Under the pieces are notes generated by a model. The model saw only the letters and a program-made list of their open reading frames with translations, did not search any database and had not been told where the DNA came from. This document shows, one piece after another, positions 8,495 through 16,876 of a DNA stretch of 64,000 nucleotides. Origin of the DNA: Ga0074139 sp046336825 (lineage in GTDB: Bacteria > Bdellovibrionota > Bdellovibrionia > Bdellovibrionales > Bdellovibrionaceae). The stretch spans positions 1-64,000 of the forward strand of contig JBKDFX010000097.1 in NCBI GenBank assembly GCA_046336825.1, read 5' to 3'. A program made the translations under genes and the position numbers. How positions within the stretch are numbered: the first letter of the stretch is position 1; every line of letters starts with the position of its first letter.

Positions 8495-9147
8495 AACTCA
8501 CTCACCTGTGCTCCCTTAGGGGGCGTATAATTAAATAAATGTTTAGGTATTTTGCTTTTCTTTTCTATCTTACTGATTGAAACACTGATTCTGTTTTCAA
8601 TTTCATCATTATAAGCAATTTCTTTTAGACTTCCATCTTGAGAGACTAAAATTTCAAGAGCATGTGTCATTTGATTTTTTTGAGTGGGTTCAAGATAAAA
8701 TCTTTTGTTTACTTTTTCTTTTGTGGTCTTTTTTGACTTGAATTGGTTTTTTAAATCAGAATTAAACAATGAGCTTAGAAAAATTTGCCCTTCAGATTTT
8801 GGTGTCAATTTCATCTTAGTGACTTGTGCGGGCATTTTGAAACCCTTGGGCGGAATCTGAATCGTCCAAATGGTTTTTCCATCGTAAATAATGCTGCTTT
8901 CTTCGGGACGGGAAGTGTCCCAACGAAATCGATTAGATGAAACAAAAATTGTGCCCTCACTTTTTGATTCTGTTCCCATGAGTTCAGATTTTGTTGTTTT
9001 CTCAATCTCAAGGACAACAAGTGGACTGCCTTTGATTTTATTTAATGCGGCCTGAGCGCCCTCAAGGGCATCTAACGAGAAAGCCTGAACAGAAATAAAA
9101 TATGAAAGTATCAAAAAAATGAAATGGGTTTTTTTCAAAAAATTCAT
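8491..9147 (-). CDS. LolA-like outer-membrane lipoprotein carrier
   Basis: The start at ATG 9147 gives MNFLKKTHFIFLILSYF, a good signal peptide ending near ...SVQA, so the mature protein is periplasmic. The body follows the LolA pattern: early SEGTIFVSSNRFRWDTSRPEESSIIYDGKTIWTI is the typical G.i...p.rfRwe...p....l..DGktlW block, followed by a beta-rich domain. LolA carries lipoproteins from LolCDE to the outer membrane. A second, different LolA-fold gene lies at 22195-22926, so which one serves general lipoprotein sorting is open. It is coupled to rimO by a 4-bp overlap. Confidence 0.75.
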   Translation of the reverse strand: MNFLKKTHFIFLILSYFISVQAFSLDALEGAQAALNKIKGSPLVVLEIEKTTKSELMGTESKSEGTIFVSSNRFRWDTSRPEESSIIYDGKTIWTIQIPPKGFKMPAQVTKMKLTPKSEGQIFLSSLFNSDLKNQFKSKKTTKEKVNKRFYLEPTQKNQMTHALEILVSQDGSLKEIAYNDEIENRISVSISKIEKKSKIPKHLFNYTPPKGAQVSEL

Positions 9148-9185
9148 GTGCTTATCTATTACCACTCTGCCCGCGAATTCGCAAC

Positions 9186-9824
9186 TTAGTGGAGCTTACG
9201 GTGACTAACGAAAAGGCCTATAAACTGAGGAGGTTCGCCCAAGACTCGATAGGCTTCTTTTAAGGTTGCTCCTGTTGTTAAAATATCATCAGCAAATATA
9301 ATGGGCCGTTTTGACAGACTTGTAAGATCTACACGGGACTTGAGCCTTAATCCCCTTCGATCGGCCCTATTGTTTTTCTTTTGCTCGTGGTTGACCCCAC
9401 TAATGGTCTCTTTTTCAAGAGCAGTGATGTGATTCAAACCAAGTTCTTGAGAAATCGCCTCACCCCAAGACTCTGAATGATTATAACCAGATTGGCTTTT
9501 TAAAGTCACAACTAGGGGCTCACCTGCTTTAAATAGCTCCCTATTTTGCTGAATTAAAGTTTTTGTGATTTTTTGAGCCAGCCATTTCCAAACCTGTGGA
9601 TGAGTATTTTTAAGTTCCAAGTGCAGTTTTGATAAAGAATCGCTCTCATTAGGTATCCAATTTAATAAATATAGAATTTTAATCCCTGACTTTTCTTGCG
9701 GATTTTTTTCATGAAAGGTTCGAAATAAAAGCTCAAAACAAGGATGACAGAAACGTGTGTTTTTAACCTGTGCTGAGCCACAGTTAAGACAAGAAAAAGG
9801 AACAAATATATTTTTTAAATGCAT
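9186..9824 (-). CDS. ComF-family phosphoribosyltransferase-like protein
   Basis: ATG 9824 is preceded by GAGGTG at good spacing; a GTG two codons earlier lies within that ribosome binding site and is rejected. The 212-residue protein has an N-terminal zinc-ribbon-like pair (CLNCGS and CHPC) and a C-terminal PRTase domain with the PRPP loop IIFADDILTTGAT. This is the ComF/GntX layout. ComF proteins are implicated in DNA uptake and processing of imported single strands. pilT about 5 kb away is the only other gene here with a possible link to transformation. The specific role is inferred from the family. Confidence 0.82.
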   Translation of the reverse strand: MHLKNIFVPFSCLNCGSAQVKNTRFCHPCFELLFRTFHEKNPQEKSGIKILYLLNWIPNESDSLSKLHLELKNTHPQVWKWLAQKITKTLIQQNRELFKAGEPLVVTLKSQSGYNHSESWGEAISQELGLNHITALEKETISGVNHEQKKNNRADRRGLRLKSRVDLTSLSKRPIIFADDILTTGATLKEAYRVLGEPPQFIGLFVSHRKLH

Positions 9825-9915
9825 AATCACCTCAAATTTTTACATTGCAAAATGGCTTTGTAACCCTGTTGTGATTATTCAATGCTATGTTTTTTGAATA
9901 GATCCGAAAAACGAA

Positions 9916-10383
9916 CTATTCGTTGTGATAAGGTTTATTGTTTAGAATACTTCCTGATCTATACAATTGTTCGAGGGTCACTAAAAGTGCCACATGATGA
10001 TTGTAGACGAGATTTGAAAGACTCCATATTTCATTGGCTCGAGACTTTAATGCTTCAGACGTGCCGAAGGCACCGCCGATAACGAAAACTATTTTTGATT
10101 GGCCGTACAACTGCAATTTTTGGATATTTTCGGCCCATTGCCGGCTGTTAAATGCTTTGCCTCTCTCGTCCAGAAGAATTAAATAATCATTATTTTTTAT
10201 GACTGATAGAAGTGACTGCCCTTCAATTTCTATTTTATAATATGAATCTTCACGGCTGTTTTTTGTTGACGGCAGTTCTACTAATTCAAACTTGAAAAAG
10301 TGACCGATCTTTTGAGTATACTCTTCAGAGGCAAGCTCTAACCACTTTGATCTCGAAGATTTTATGGTCAGAAGCTTAATCAT
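9916..10383 (-). CDS. rlmH: 23S rRNA pseudouridine-1915 N3-methyltransferase RlmH
   Basis: A SPOUT-class SAM methyltransferase acting on pseudouridine 1915 of 23S rRNA in assembled ribosomes. The 155-residue length is standard. The knot region contains FVIGGAFGTSEALKSRAN, and the end of the protein has the LLEQLYR...PYH type sequence (VTLEQLYRSGSILNNKPYH) typical of the family. Its ATG shares one base with the TAA of the upstream nadD::rsfS gene. This continues the common bacterial rpmA-obg-nadD-rsfS-rlmH ribosome-assembly cluster. Confidence 0.95.
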   Translation of the reverse strand: MIKLLTIKSSRSKWLELASEEYTQKIGHFFKFELVELPSTKNSREDSYYKIEIEGQSLLSVIKNNDYLILLDERGKAFNSRQWAENIQKLQLYGQSKIVFVIGGAFGTSEALKSRANEIWSLSNLVYNHHVALLVTLEQLYRSGSILNNKPYHNE

Positions 10384-11417
10384 TATTTTTTTGAAGTCTC
10401 AGGGCTAACAAAAGGATCTTTGAGGTTTAAATCGATTCCCTCTTTCCATAACTTTTCAATGGAATACTCTTGTCTAACAAAGTCGTAAAAGATGTGAATA
10501 ATCAGTGATCCATAATCAACAACTACCCAGCGACCTTCTTCAACACCTTCAATACTTGAAGGGTGAATATGAAACTCATCTTTTATTGATTGCACTAGGT
10601 TTTCAGCTAGTGCAACTGAATGCCTGGTGCTGGTTCCTGATGTGACGATGGCAAACTCACTTGGAGCTGATGTTTTTCTTAGGTCATAACCTTTAACTTG
10701 AATCGCTTTTTTCTCATAAAGTCGATGGGCACAAAACTCAGTAAATTTGGTATAATCCTGAATTTTACTTTTTAGATTTTGATAAAGTTTTGAATCCCGA
10801 ATGAAGGCTTCAACTGCGAGTGGCAAAAACTGCTCGACAGGCCGACCTGCACGCAACTTTTTTCGCAACTCACTAGCTGATATTTCAACATCGGGAATTC
10901 TGATAAATTGCAGGTTTCGACCCGTTGTGAGTTCGATAAAATTGAAATCATATTCCAAAATGAATTCTTGTAAATAGAGAGGCAATTGATCCTTTGACCC
11001 AGGAATATCAAAACCGGGACGTGTCGCGACTATAATGTTAGTTTCTTTAAGTATGTTTTTATAGTCTTTCCACTGCGAAAAGGACTCAAGGTGATCAGCA
11101 CCAATGACGAGGTAAAGATTTTCTGCCTCATATTTTTTTCGATACTGTTTAATTGTCTCGATGGTGTAACTCACGCCCTGGCGCTTAATTTCCAAATCAT
11201 CCACAACAAATTGTGAACCAAATCCCTGTACGGCCAGCTTGACCATTTCCAAACGTTGTTCCGGCGTGGGTCCATCCACTGGGGTTTTAAGGGGACTTTG
11301 AAAGGTGGGAATAATGTGGACAAGGTCCAAGCCTGCTTTTTTTTGTACGCTTGTCAGACAGGCCAGGTGACCCATATGAGGGGGGCTAAAACTTCCGCCA
11401 AATATTCCAACTTTCAT
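10383..11417 (-). CDS. NadD-RsfS fusion: nicotinate-nucleotide adenylyltransferase with ribosomal silencing factor
   Basis: Two normally separate proteins are joined in one 344-residue frame. Residues 1 to about 205 are NadD, which makes deamido-NAD+ from nicotinate mononucleotide. They carry the nucleotidyltransferase loop GGSFSPPHMGH at 8-18 and ISASELRKKL near 180. Residues from about 220 to 335 are RsfS (RsfA/Iojap). Markers are the CAHRLYEKKAIQVKGYDLR region, then FAIVTSGTSTRH and GRWVVVDYGSLIIHIF. RsfS binds ribosomal protein L14 and blocks subunit joining when nutrients are scarce. The two genes are often adjacent, so loss of an intergenic stop is a plausible origin. It overlaps obg by 4 bp upstream and rlmH by 1 bp downstream. 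Confidence 0.92.
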   Translation of the reverse strand: MKVGIFGGSFSPPHMGHLACLTSVQKKAGLDLVHIIPTFQSPLKTPVDGPTPEQRLEMVKLAVQGFGSQFVVDDLEIKRQGVSYTIETIKQYRKKYEAENLYLVIGADHLESFSQWKDYKNILKETNIIVATRPGFDIPGSKDQLPLYLQEFILEYDFNFIELTTGRNLQFIRIPDVEISASELRKKLRAGRPVEQFLPLAVEAFIRDSKLYQNLKSKIQDYTKFTEFCAHRLYEKKAIQVKGYDLRKTSAPSEFAIVTSGTSTRHSVALAENLVQSIKDEFHIHPSSIEGVEEGRWVVVDYGSLIIHIFYDFVRQEYSIEKLWKEGIDLNLKDPFVSPETSKK

Positions 11418-12445
11418 GGGCTTTCCTTCGTGTAAACAGAGTCTGCAATTTTTAAAATGAGTTCTCTAATATTTTTTCCAGTCACGGCTGATATTGCAAG
11501 AGGCCGGTATCCAAGCTTTTTTTCAAATTTACTTTGAAGTTGAAGAAGGGTTTCCTCTTGAACGCTATCAGATTTATTCAACGCCACAATCTGTGGGCGA
11601 GTTGATAGTGCAAAAAAGCCTTCTTTATCTTTGTTTTGCTCATCGTACATACTGAGTTCGTGATTGATATCAATGTAGTCATCCATCGGTTCGCGCCCTG
11701 ACATTCCTGAAATATCCACTAGGTGAACAAAGACTCGTGTGCGCTCAATATGCTTTAAAAACTGAATCCCTAGACCGACACCTAAATGAGCCCCCTTAAC
11801 GAGTCCAGGGATGTCAGCCACCACAAAGCTCTTTTCGTCTGTGAACTTAACAACACCCAGATGAGGCGTAAGTGTTGTGAAGGGATAGTCAGCAATTTTA
11901 GGCTTTGCTGCTGAGATTCTCGATATAAGCGTTGATTTTCCAGCATTTGGAAATCCGATAATACCCACATCAGCAATTAACTTTAGTTCCAGTGTAATTT
12001 CAATTTCTTCACCTGCCTCACCCGGCTGTGCATGCTCAGGTGCTTGATTAACACTGGTTCTGAAGAAAAAGTTGCCCTTTCCCCCGCGACCACCTTGGAG
12101 CAAAGTGATCTGTTTGATGTGAGTTAAATCATAAAGAATTTGTCCGTTATGGTCCCGAATCAATGTTCCTTCAGGCACTTCAAGAATTAAGTCCTGGCCG
12201 TTAGCCCCTGAGCACTTTGAACCCGTACCAGGTAAACCGTTGGGAGCTGCGTATTTTTTATTGTTTTTAAAATCAACAAGGGAGTTGAGATGAGGTGTGG
12301 TTTTGATAATTAAATCTCCACCCTTGCCTCCGTCACCACCATCTGGTCCGCCTCTAGGTTCCATGGCCTCCCGGCGAAAACTAATACAACCTGGGCCACC
12401 ACGACCACTCGAAATTACTATTTTTACTTCGTCGATGAACTTCAT
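11414..12445 (-). CDS. obg: ribosome-assembly GTPase Obg (CgtA)
   Basis: A 343-residue GTPase that acts in late 50S assembly and stress control. The glycine-rich Obg domain (1 to about 158) includes RGGPGCISFRREA and GGDGGKGGD. The G domain has GFPNAGKSTL (G1), DYPFTTLTPHLG (G2), DIPGL (G3) and NKSD (G4). It ends shortly after the G domain, without the extra C-terminal domain of some homologues. The ATG lies only about 12 bp beyond the T-run of the rpmA terminator, with AAGAG as a weak ribosome binding site. Expression therefore probably depends on partial readthrough or a promoter within rpmA. Confidence 0.96.
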   Translation of the reverse strand: MKFIDEVKIVISSGRGGPGCISFRREAMEPRGGPDGGDGGKGGDLIIKTTPHLNSLVDFKNNKKYAAPNGLPGTGSKCSGANGQDLILEVPEGTLIRDHNGQILYDLTHIKQITLLQGGRGGKGNFFFRTSVNQAPEHAQPGEAGEEIEITLELKLIADVGIIGFPNAGKSTLISRISAAKPKIADYPFTTLTPHLGVVKFTDEKSFVVADIPGLVKGAHLGVGLGIQFLKHIERTRVFVHLVDISGMSGREPMDDYIDINHELSMYDEQNKDKEGFFALSTRPQIVALNKSDSVQEETLLQLQSKFEKKLGYRPLAISAVTGKNIRELILKIADSVYTKESP

Positions 12446-12456
12446 AACACTCTTTT

Positions 12457-12487
12457 AAAAAAAAGAGGGAACCACAATGGCTCCCTC
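12457..12487 (-). terminator. intrinsic terminator between rpmA and obg
   Basis: On the minus strand GAGGGAGCCA, a 3-base loop and TGGTTCCCTC form a 10-bp stem with one G-T wobble, followed by eight T residues. It lies 27 bp past the rpmA stop and directly before the obg start, so it should limit transcription from the two ribosomal protein genes into obg. Confidence 0.85.
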
Positions 12488-12513
12488 AATTTCAGATTTT
12501 TCAAAAATCAATA

Positions 12514-12774
12514 CTACGCTGATTTTGGATAAACGCTGACTTTAAATTTCTCTTTGGAAAAACGTTCAAACTTAACAACGCCATTGATAACTGAGTAAAT
12601 GGTATGGTCTTTACCCATCTTCACGTTATTACCAACATGGAATTTTGTACCACGTTGACGAACTAAAATTGTTCCAGAAAGAACAGACTCACCACCAAAG
12701 CGCTTTACGCCAAGTCTTTTACTCTGTGAATCACGTCCATTTTTCGTACTACCGCCGGCCTTTTTACTTGCCAT
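12514..12774 (-). CDS. rpmA: 50S ribosomal protein L27
   Basis: The 86-residue bL27 sequence begins MASKKAGGSTKNGRDSQSK, the peptidyl-transferase-centre arm, and continues LGVKRFGGE and ILVRQRGTKFHVG, which are hallmark blocks. There is no cleavable N-terminal propeptide of the Firmicutes type. A GAGGTG ribosome binding site sits 5 bases before the ATG and immediately follows the second stop of the interrupted rplU frame. It is followed by an intrinsic terminator. Confidence 0.97.
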   Translation of the reverse strand: MASKKAGGSTKNGRDSQSKRLGVKRFGGESVLSGTILVRQRGTKFHVGNNVKMGKDHTIYSVINGVVKFERFSKEKFKVSVYPKSA

Positions 12775-12786
12775 AATTCACCTCAA

Positions 12787-12879
12787 TTACTTTTTAGCTT
12801 TTTTAACTGTTTTCTTTTTTGCTGCGGGCTTTTTAGCTGCTTTTTTAGGAGCTGCTTTTTTTACAGGCTTTGCAACTTT
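12787..12879 (-). other. in-frame continuation of rplU beyond its TAG stop
   Basis: Directly after the TAG that ends rplU (12880-12882) the same frame stays open for 30 codons and ends at TAA 12787-12789, only 12 bp before rpmA. The predicted tail is almost entirely Lys, Ala, Pro and Val (KVAKPVKKAAPKKAAKK and so on), the composition of the basic tails that extend some bacterial L21 proteins. The open frame, biased composition and tight fit against the rpmA ribosome binding site indicate real or recently real coding sequence. Whether the TAG is a mutation, a sequencing error or a readthrough site cannot be told from the sequence. Confidence 0.75.
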
Positions 12880-13329
12880 CTACTCAGGAGCTGCTTCAGC
12901 TTTGCTTTTGTTTTGAACTCGTTCAGCACGAGCTTGAACTAATGCGTTTTGCTTGTCTTCGCGAGCCTTAACAACATCAATTACTTTTGGCTTTTCTTCA
13001 GATTTGGCCACTTGTCCATCGGGAGAAGTGATCGACTTAATAAAAAGCTCAGTGAACAACTGACGGTGTGTAGCGAATTTTCTGTAAGAGTGACGACGCT
13101 TCTTTTTGAAAACCAAAATCTTGCGCGTGCGAGACTGTTTAGTAACAACTGCAGTCACCTTTGCGTTTTTAACTAGGGGTTGACCTGTGTGAACAGCATC
13201 GCCACCAATCATCAAAACTTCATTAATATCAAATTCAGAGCCTAAAGCCTGATCTAACTTTTCAACTTGTAAAACATCACCGGGCTTAACAGTGTATTGC
13301 TTACCACCCGAGCGAATTATCGCGTACAT
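12880..13329 (-). CDS. rplU: 50S ribosomal protein L21, with long tail cut by an in-frame TAG
   Basis: The start is ATG 13329, preceded by GGAGG at ideal spacing; an ATG 45 bases further upstream only adds non-family residues. The L21 core (MYAIIRSGGKQY, then KTRKILVFKKKRRHSYRK-type sequence) fills about the first 100 residues. After it come about 45 residues rich in charged amino acids ending EAAPE, then a TAG. A basic tail continues in the same frame beyond the stop. The core is complete, so the 149-residue product should still assemble. It is first in the rplU-rpmA unit, downstream of rng. Confidence 0.93.
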   Translation of the reverse strand: MYAIIRSGGKQYTVKPGDVLQVEKLDQALGSEFDINEVLMIGGDAVHTGQPLVKNAKVTAVVTKQSRTRKILVFKKKRRHSYRKFATHRQLFTELFIKSITSPDGQVAKSEEKPKVIDVVKAREDKQNALVQARAERVQNKSKAEAAPE

Positions 13330-13511
13330 GAGAACCTCCGTAGGACACAAGTCCCCGTTTCTGCCACTCTGCATGAGGGTTTGTCAACCAGTTATCCGCC
13401 TGTCGAATAGGCAATTTAATGGTAAGTTTTTAAAACCTGTGAACAAAGACTAAAATCAGACTATCAAGCCTTCCTCAATAATCAAATAAATTCATTAATT
13501 TCAATATGTTA

Positions 13512-15041
13512 TCAAATAAAAAAGACTTCGTACTGTTCGAGGTGGTAACTGGGTTCAATCTTAAAGGCGATGGAGCGACCAATTTTCTTTTCCACATGAT
13601 CTAGGGTTTCTCCCTCGACCTCGTAGATTTGATCCACCACATCGCTGTGACAGTGAACCACAATGGATTGGTTCTTTTTATCAAGAGTGTGGGCTTCTCG
13701 CTCAATTTCTCTGAATATTTCACTGGCCACAGTTGTCTTCTTTTTAATGTACCCTTTGCCTTCACAGTACTCACAAGGTTCGCAAAGGCTTTTTATTAGG
13801 CTAGGACGTATCCTTTTACGTGTCATTTCCACTAGGCCCAACTGTGACATGGAGATAACGTGCGTGCGCGCCCTGTCTTTAGAAACTTCTTCGCGAAGGG
13901 CTTCCGTGACTTTTTCTCGGTGGGTTTCTTTTTCCATATCGATAAAGTCGACAATAATAATTCCACCGCAATTTCGAATTTTTAATTGGTGAGCAATTTC
14001 TCGAACTGCTTCGAGATTCGTTTTTAAAATGGTGTCCTCGAGATCTTTTTTACCTACGAAGCGCCCCGTGTTAACATCAACAACAACAAGAGCTTCAGCT
14101 TCATCTATGACAATGTAGCCACCCGACTTAAGCCAAATTTTTCGGTCCATGGACCGAGATATTTCCATATCGATATCATACATATCAAAAAGGGGCTTTT
14201 GCTGATCGTAAAGATTAATATTATGTTTATATTTAGGCATCAGCTGAGAAACAAATTTTGTCACTTTTTTGTGAACTTCTTCGTCATCTACAAATACTGC
14301 CGCTACATCTTCATTCATTAAATCCCTGAGGGCGCGAAGCTCAACATCCAGTTCTTGATGAATCATCCCAGGATTTTTTTTCTTCTCGTAATTTTTGAAA
14401 ATTTCTTTTCCAAGGCGATCTAAGTATTCAATGTCTGTGCGCAGTTGTTCATCGGTTGCACCTTCTCCCGCAGTGCGAACAATGACCCCGCCTTGTGGAT
14501 TGCATTTCTGTACTAACTGCTTGAGACGTTCTCGTTCGCCTTCATTTTCAATTCTTCGGCTAATACCGAGATGACGAACTGTTGGAAGATAAACAATGAA
14601 TCGGCCCGGCAAAGAAACATGAGTGGTGATCCTGGCTCCCTTTGTCCCAATGGGATCTTTGGCCACTTGCACAAGGATGGATTGCCCTTCTTTGAGAAGA
14701 TCCTGTATGGGCGTCTTATTGGCTGCGATGCGCTCTTCTCTTTCGTCGTCCTCAGAGGTTTCCAGAGGCTCATCGCGATCTAAATCAGAAAAAGGGTAAG
14801 CATCTGAATCTACGTCAGCACGAATATCTCCCACATATAAAAAGGCAGCACGATCGAGACCGATGTCGACAAAGGCCGCCTGCATCCCGGGTAATACTCG
14901 AATAACAGTTCCGCGGTGCACACTCCCGACCAAGGTCGGGGAAGTTTTTCGTTCGATCTTCAGATCAGTAAGAATTCCGCTCTCAACATAAGCTACTCGG
15001 GTTTCTTGGGGTCTTACATTTATCAAAATTTCTGCGGCCAT
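13512..15041 (-). CDS. rng: ribonuclease G/E family endoribonuclease
   Basis: A 509-residue endoribonuclease that processes rRNA precursors and decays mRNA. It opens with MAAEILINVRPQETRVA and an S1 RNA-binding domain (about 35-130) containing GTVIRVLPGMQAAFVDIGL. This domain carries an acidic insertion (DLDRDEPLETSEDDERE) that shorter Rng proteins usually lack. Catalytic Mg2+ aspartates lie in VVVDVNTGRF and IIIVDFIDME, and the zinc-link cysteines in CEPCEYCEG. There is no long RNase E C-terminal scaffold, so it is the RNase G type. The rng-rplU-rpmA order is common. Confidence 0.94.
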   Translation of the reverse strand: MAAEILINVRPQETRVAYVESGILTDLKIERKTSPTLVGSVHRGTVIRVLPGMQAAFVDIGLDRAAFLYVGDIRADVDSDAYPFSDLDRDEPLETSEDDEREERIAANKTPIQDLLKEGQSILVQVAKDPIGTKGARITTHVSLPGRFIVYLPTVRHLGISRRIENEGERERLKQLVQKCNPQGGVIVRTAGEGATDEQLRTDIEYLDRLGKEIFKNYEKKKNPGMIHQELDVELRALRDLMNEDVAAVFVDDEEVHKKVTKFVSQLMPKYKHNINLYDQQKPLFDMYDIDMEISRSMDRKIWLKSGGYIVIDEAEALVVVDVNTGRFVGKKDLEDTILKTNLEAVREIAHQLKIRNCGGIIIVDFIDMEKETHREKVTEALREEVSKDRARTHVISMSQLGLVEMTRKRIRPSLIKSLCEPCEYCEGKGYIKKKTTVASEIFREIEREAHTLDKKNQSIVVHCHSDVVDQIYEVEGETLDHVEKKIGRSIAFKIEPSYHLEQYEVFFI

Positions 15042-15119
15042 GAATCATCTTTAGTCTAGTTAAGGCGATCGTGGCAACTTCAATTAAAAAATCTTTCTGT
15101 TCTGCCGATAATATCTTTG

Positions 15120-16196
15120 ATGGCAACAATCGACGAACTTTTTAAAATAATGGTGGAACAAAAAGCTTCTGACTTACATATCACGTCAGGGGCACCTCCC
15201 TATTTAAGATTGCATGGCAACATGGTGCCACTCAATTATCGCGAATTAAGCAATCAAGATGTTCAAGGATTAGTTTTTGAAATCTTAACCGAAAAGCAAA
15301 AGAAAATATTTGTAGAAAAATGGGAGCTGGATTGTGCTTATGCCATTCCGGGACTGGGTCGTTTTCGTGTGAATGTCTTCATGCAAAGAAAAGGTCTTGG
15401 TGGCGTATTCCGAGTTATTCCTGAAAAGATTTTAACTCCACAGGAACTTAATTTGCCTGGCTCAATTATGGAGTTAATTGATGTTGACCGAGGCCTTGTC
15501 CTCGTCACCGGCCCAACTGGTTCTGGTAAGTCGACGACTTTGGCGGCCCTGATCCACCACATTAACATGACTCGCGAAGCTCATATTTTAACTGTTGAAG
15601 ATCCCGTGGAGTTTGTTCACCAAAATATAAAAGCACTTGTTAATCAACGTGAAGTTGGAAGCCATACAAAAACTTTTGCCAATGCACTTAAGGCCGCCTT
15701 ACGTGAAGACCCAGATATCATGCTTGTGGGTGAGTTGCGTGATTTGGAAACAATTTCTCTCGCTTTAACGGCTGCAGAAACAGGGCACTTGGTTTTTGGA
15801 ACCCTTCATACCAACAGTGCGGCTAAAACAATTGACCGTATTATCGACGTTTTTCCTTCGGGCCAACAGCAGCAAATTCGCACAATGTTATCTGAAAGCT
15901 TGCGTGGCGTTGTAGCTCAAACTCTTTTCTCTAGAGCGGATGGTCAAGGGCGAGTCGCCGCTTACGAAATTTTAAGAAACAACAAGGCCGTTGCAAATTT
16001 GATTCGAGAAAACAAAATTCACCAAATTGCTTCCATTATGCAAACTGGCCATTCCAGCGGGATGATTTTGTTTGAAAAATACATCGATGACCTGGTTAAA
16101 ACTGGTAAAGTATCTGCTGCTGACGCTAAAACTTTCCTCGGTAAAGATACTGAGGTGACAGCTGCATCGAAGGGCGCTATGACAAAAGCAGGATGA
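15120..16196 (+). CDS. pilT: type IV pilus retraction ATPase PilT
   Basis: A hexameric ATPase that depolymerises type IV pili, driving twitching motility and DNA uptake. ATG 15120 is preferred over the TTG directly before it. The 358-residue protein has the PilT N-terminal pattern ELFKIMVEQKASDLHITSGAPP, Walker A GPTGSGKSTT, the Asp box region HILTVEDPVEF, and the PilT-type ETGHLVFGTLHTNSA near Walker B/His box. The C-terminus is slightly longer than in the shortest homologues. It overlaps deoC by 4 bp, an unusual pairing of motility and nucleoside catabolism. No other pil genes are nearby. Confidence 0.95.
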   Translation: MATIDELFKIMVEQKASDLHITSGAPPYLRLHGNMVPLNYRELSNQDVQGLVFEILTEKQKKIFVEKWELDCAYAIPGLGRFRVNVFMQRKGLGGVFRVIPEKILTPQELNLPGSIMELIDVDRGLVLVTGPTGSGKSTTLAALIHHINMTREAHILTVEDPVEFVHQNIKALVNQREVGSHTKTFANALKAALREDPDIMLVGELRDLETISLALTAAETGHLVFGTLHTNSAAKTIDRIIDVFPSGQQQQIRTMLSESLRGVVAQTLFSRADGQGRVAAYEILRNNKAVANLIRENKIHQIASIMQTGHSSGMILFEKYIDDLVKTGKVSAADAKTFLGKDTEVTAASKGAMTKAG

Positions 16197-16876
16197 AAAC
16201 TGCTTTTCAAAATAAAGATTTGGCCCTCTATATTGACCACACCCTTCTGCGGGCTGATGCAAGCTCGACAGAATTTAAAAAAATCTGCCAAGAGGCCATT
16301 CAGCACCATCTTTATGCTGTTTGTGTGCCCGGTCGATTTGTAAAACTCGTTAAAAGTGAGCTCTTGAGCACCCGCGTGAAAGTGGCAGCTGTCATCGGAT
16401 TTCCCTTGGGCAACCAAACTTCTGTTTCAAAAGCTTTTGAAACATCTATCGCTGTTGAAGATGGAGCTGATGAAGTTGATATGGTGATTTCTTTAGGCGG
16501 AATCCGTGAAAAAAATTGGACTTATGTCACTGAAGACATTCAGAGCGTTGTCAAGGCAGCTAAAGGGAAAGCCGTTAAGGTCATTTTAGAAACCCATCTT
16601 CTCAACCAAGAAGAAAAAGTCAAAGCCATCGAGTCTGCTATCCAGGCAAAAGCCCATTTCATAAAAACCAGCACTGGCTTTTCTGGCGGTGGAGCCACTC
16701 TTGAAGACATCAGCTTGATGAAAACGGTGGCTGCGGGTCGTATTAAAATAAAAGCCAGCGGAGGAGTAAAATCCTTTGATCAAGCGGTTGGACTTATTCA
16801 GGCGGGAGCAGACCGCATTGGAACCAGTTCTGGCGTTGCGCTTGTCACAAATTCAGTTGTGAGTGGAGGCTATTGA
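16193..16876 (+). CDS. deoC: deoxyribose-phosphate aldolase
   Basis: Cleaves 2-deoxyribose-5-phosphate to acetaldehyde and glyceraldehyde-3-phosphate. The 227-residue TIM-barrel protein has DHTLLRADA at the start, CVPGRFVK, VAAVIGFPLG and GADEVDMVISLG. The Schiff-base lysine lies in HFIKTSTGFSGGGAT, and KASGGVKSFDQA follows. It forms an operon with deoA and punA: phosphorylases release deoxyribose-1-phosphate from nucleosides, and this enzyme feeds the C5 sugar into glycolysis. No phosphopentomutase is seen in the cluster. This suits an organism that consumes nucleic acid from prey or debris. Confidence 0.95.
   Translation: MKTAFQNKDLALYIDHTLLRADASSTEFKKICQEAIQHHLYAVCVPGRFVKLVKSELLSTRVKVAAVIGFPLGNQTSVSKAFETSIAVEDGADEVDMVISLGGIREKNWTYVTEDIQSVVKAAKGKAVKVILETHLLNQEEKVKAIESAIQAKAHFIKTSTGFSGGGATLEDISLMKTVAAGRIKIKASGGVKSFDQAVGLIQAGADRIGTSSGVALVTNSVVSGGY

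Noticed and set aside
9882..10082. Plus-strand frame overlapping the 3' end of rlmH.
   Set aside because: Rich in Cys and Arg with no domain; rlmH on the other strand accounts for the conserved sequence.
13375..13430. TTGACA upstream of rplU as a promoter.
   Set aside because: No acceptable -10 element at 16-18 bp spacing; only the -35-like element is visible.
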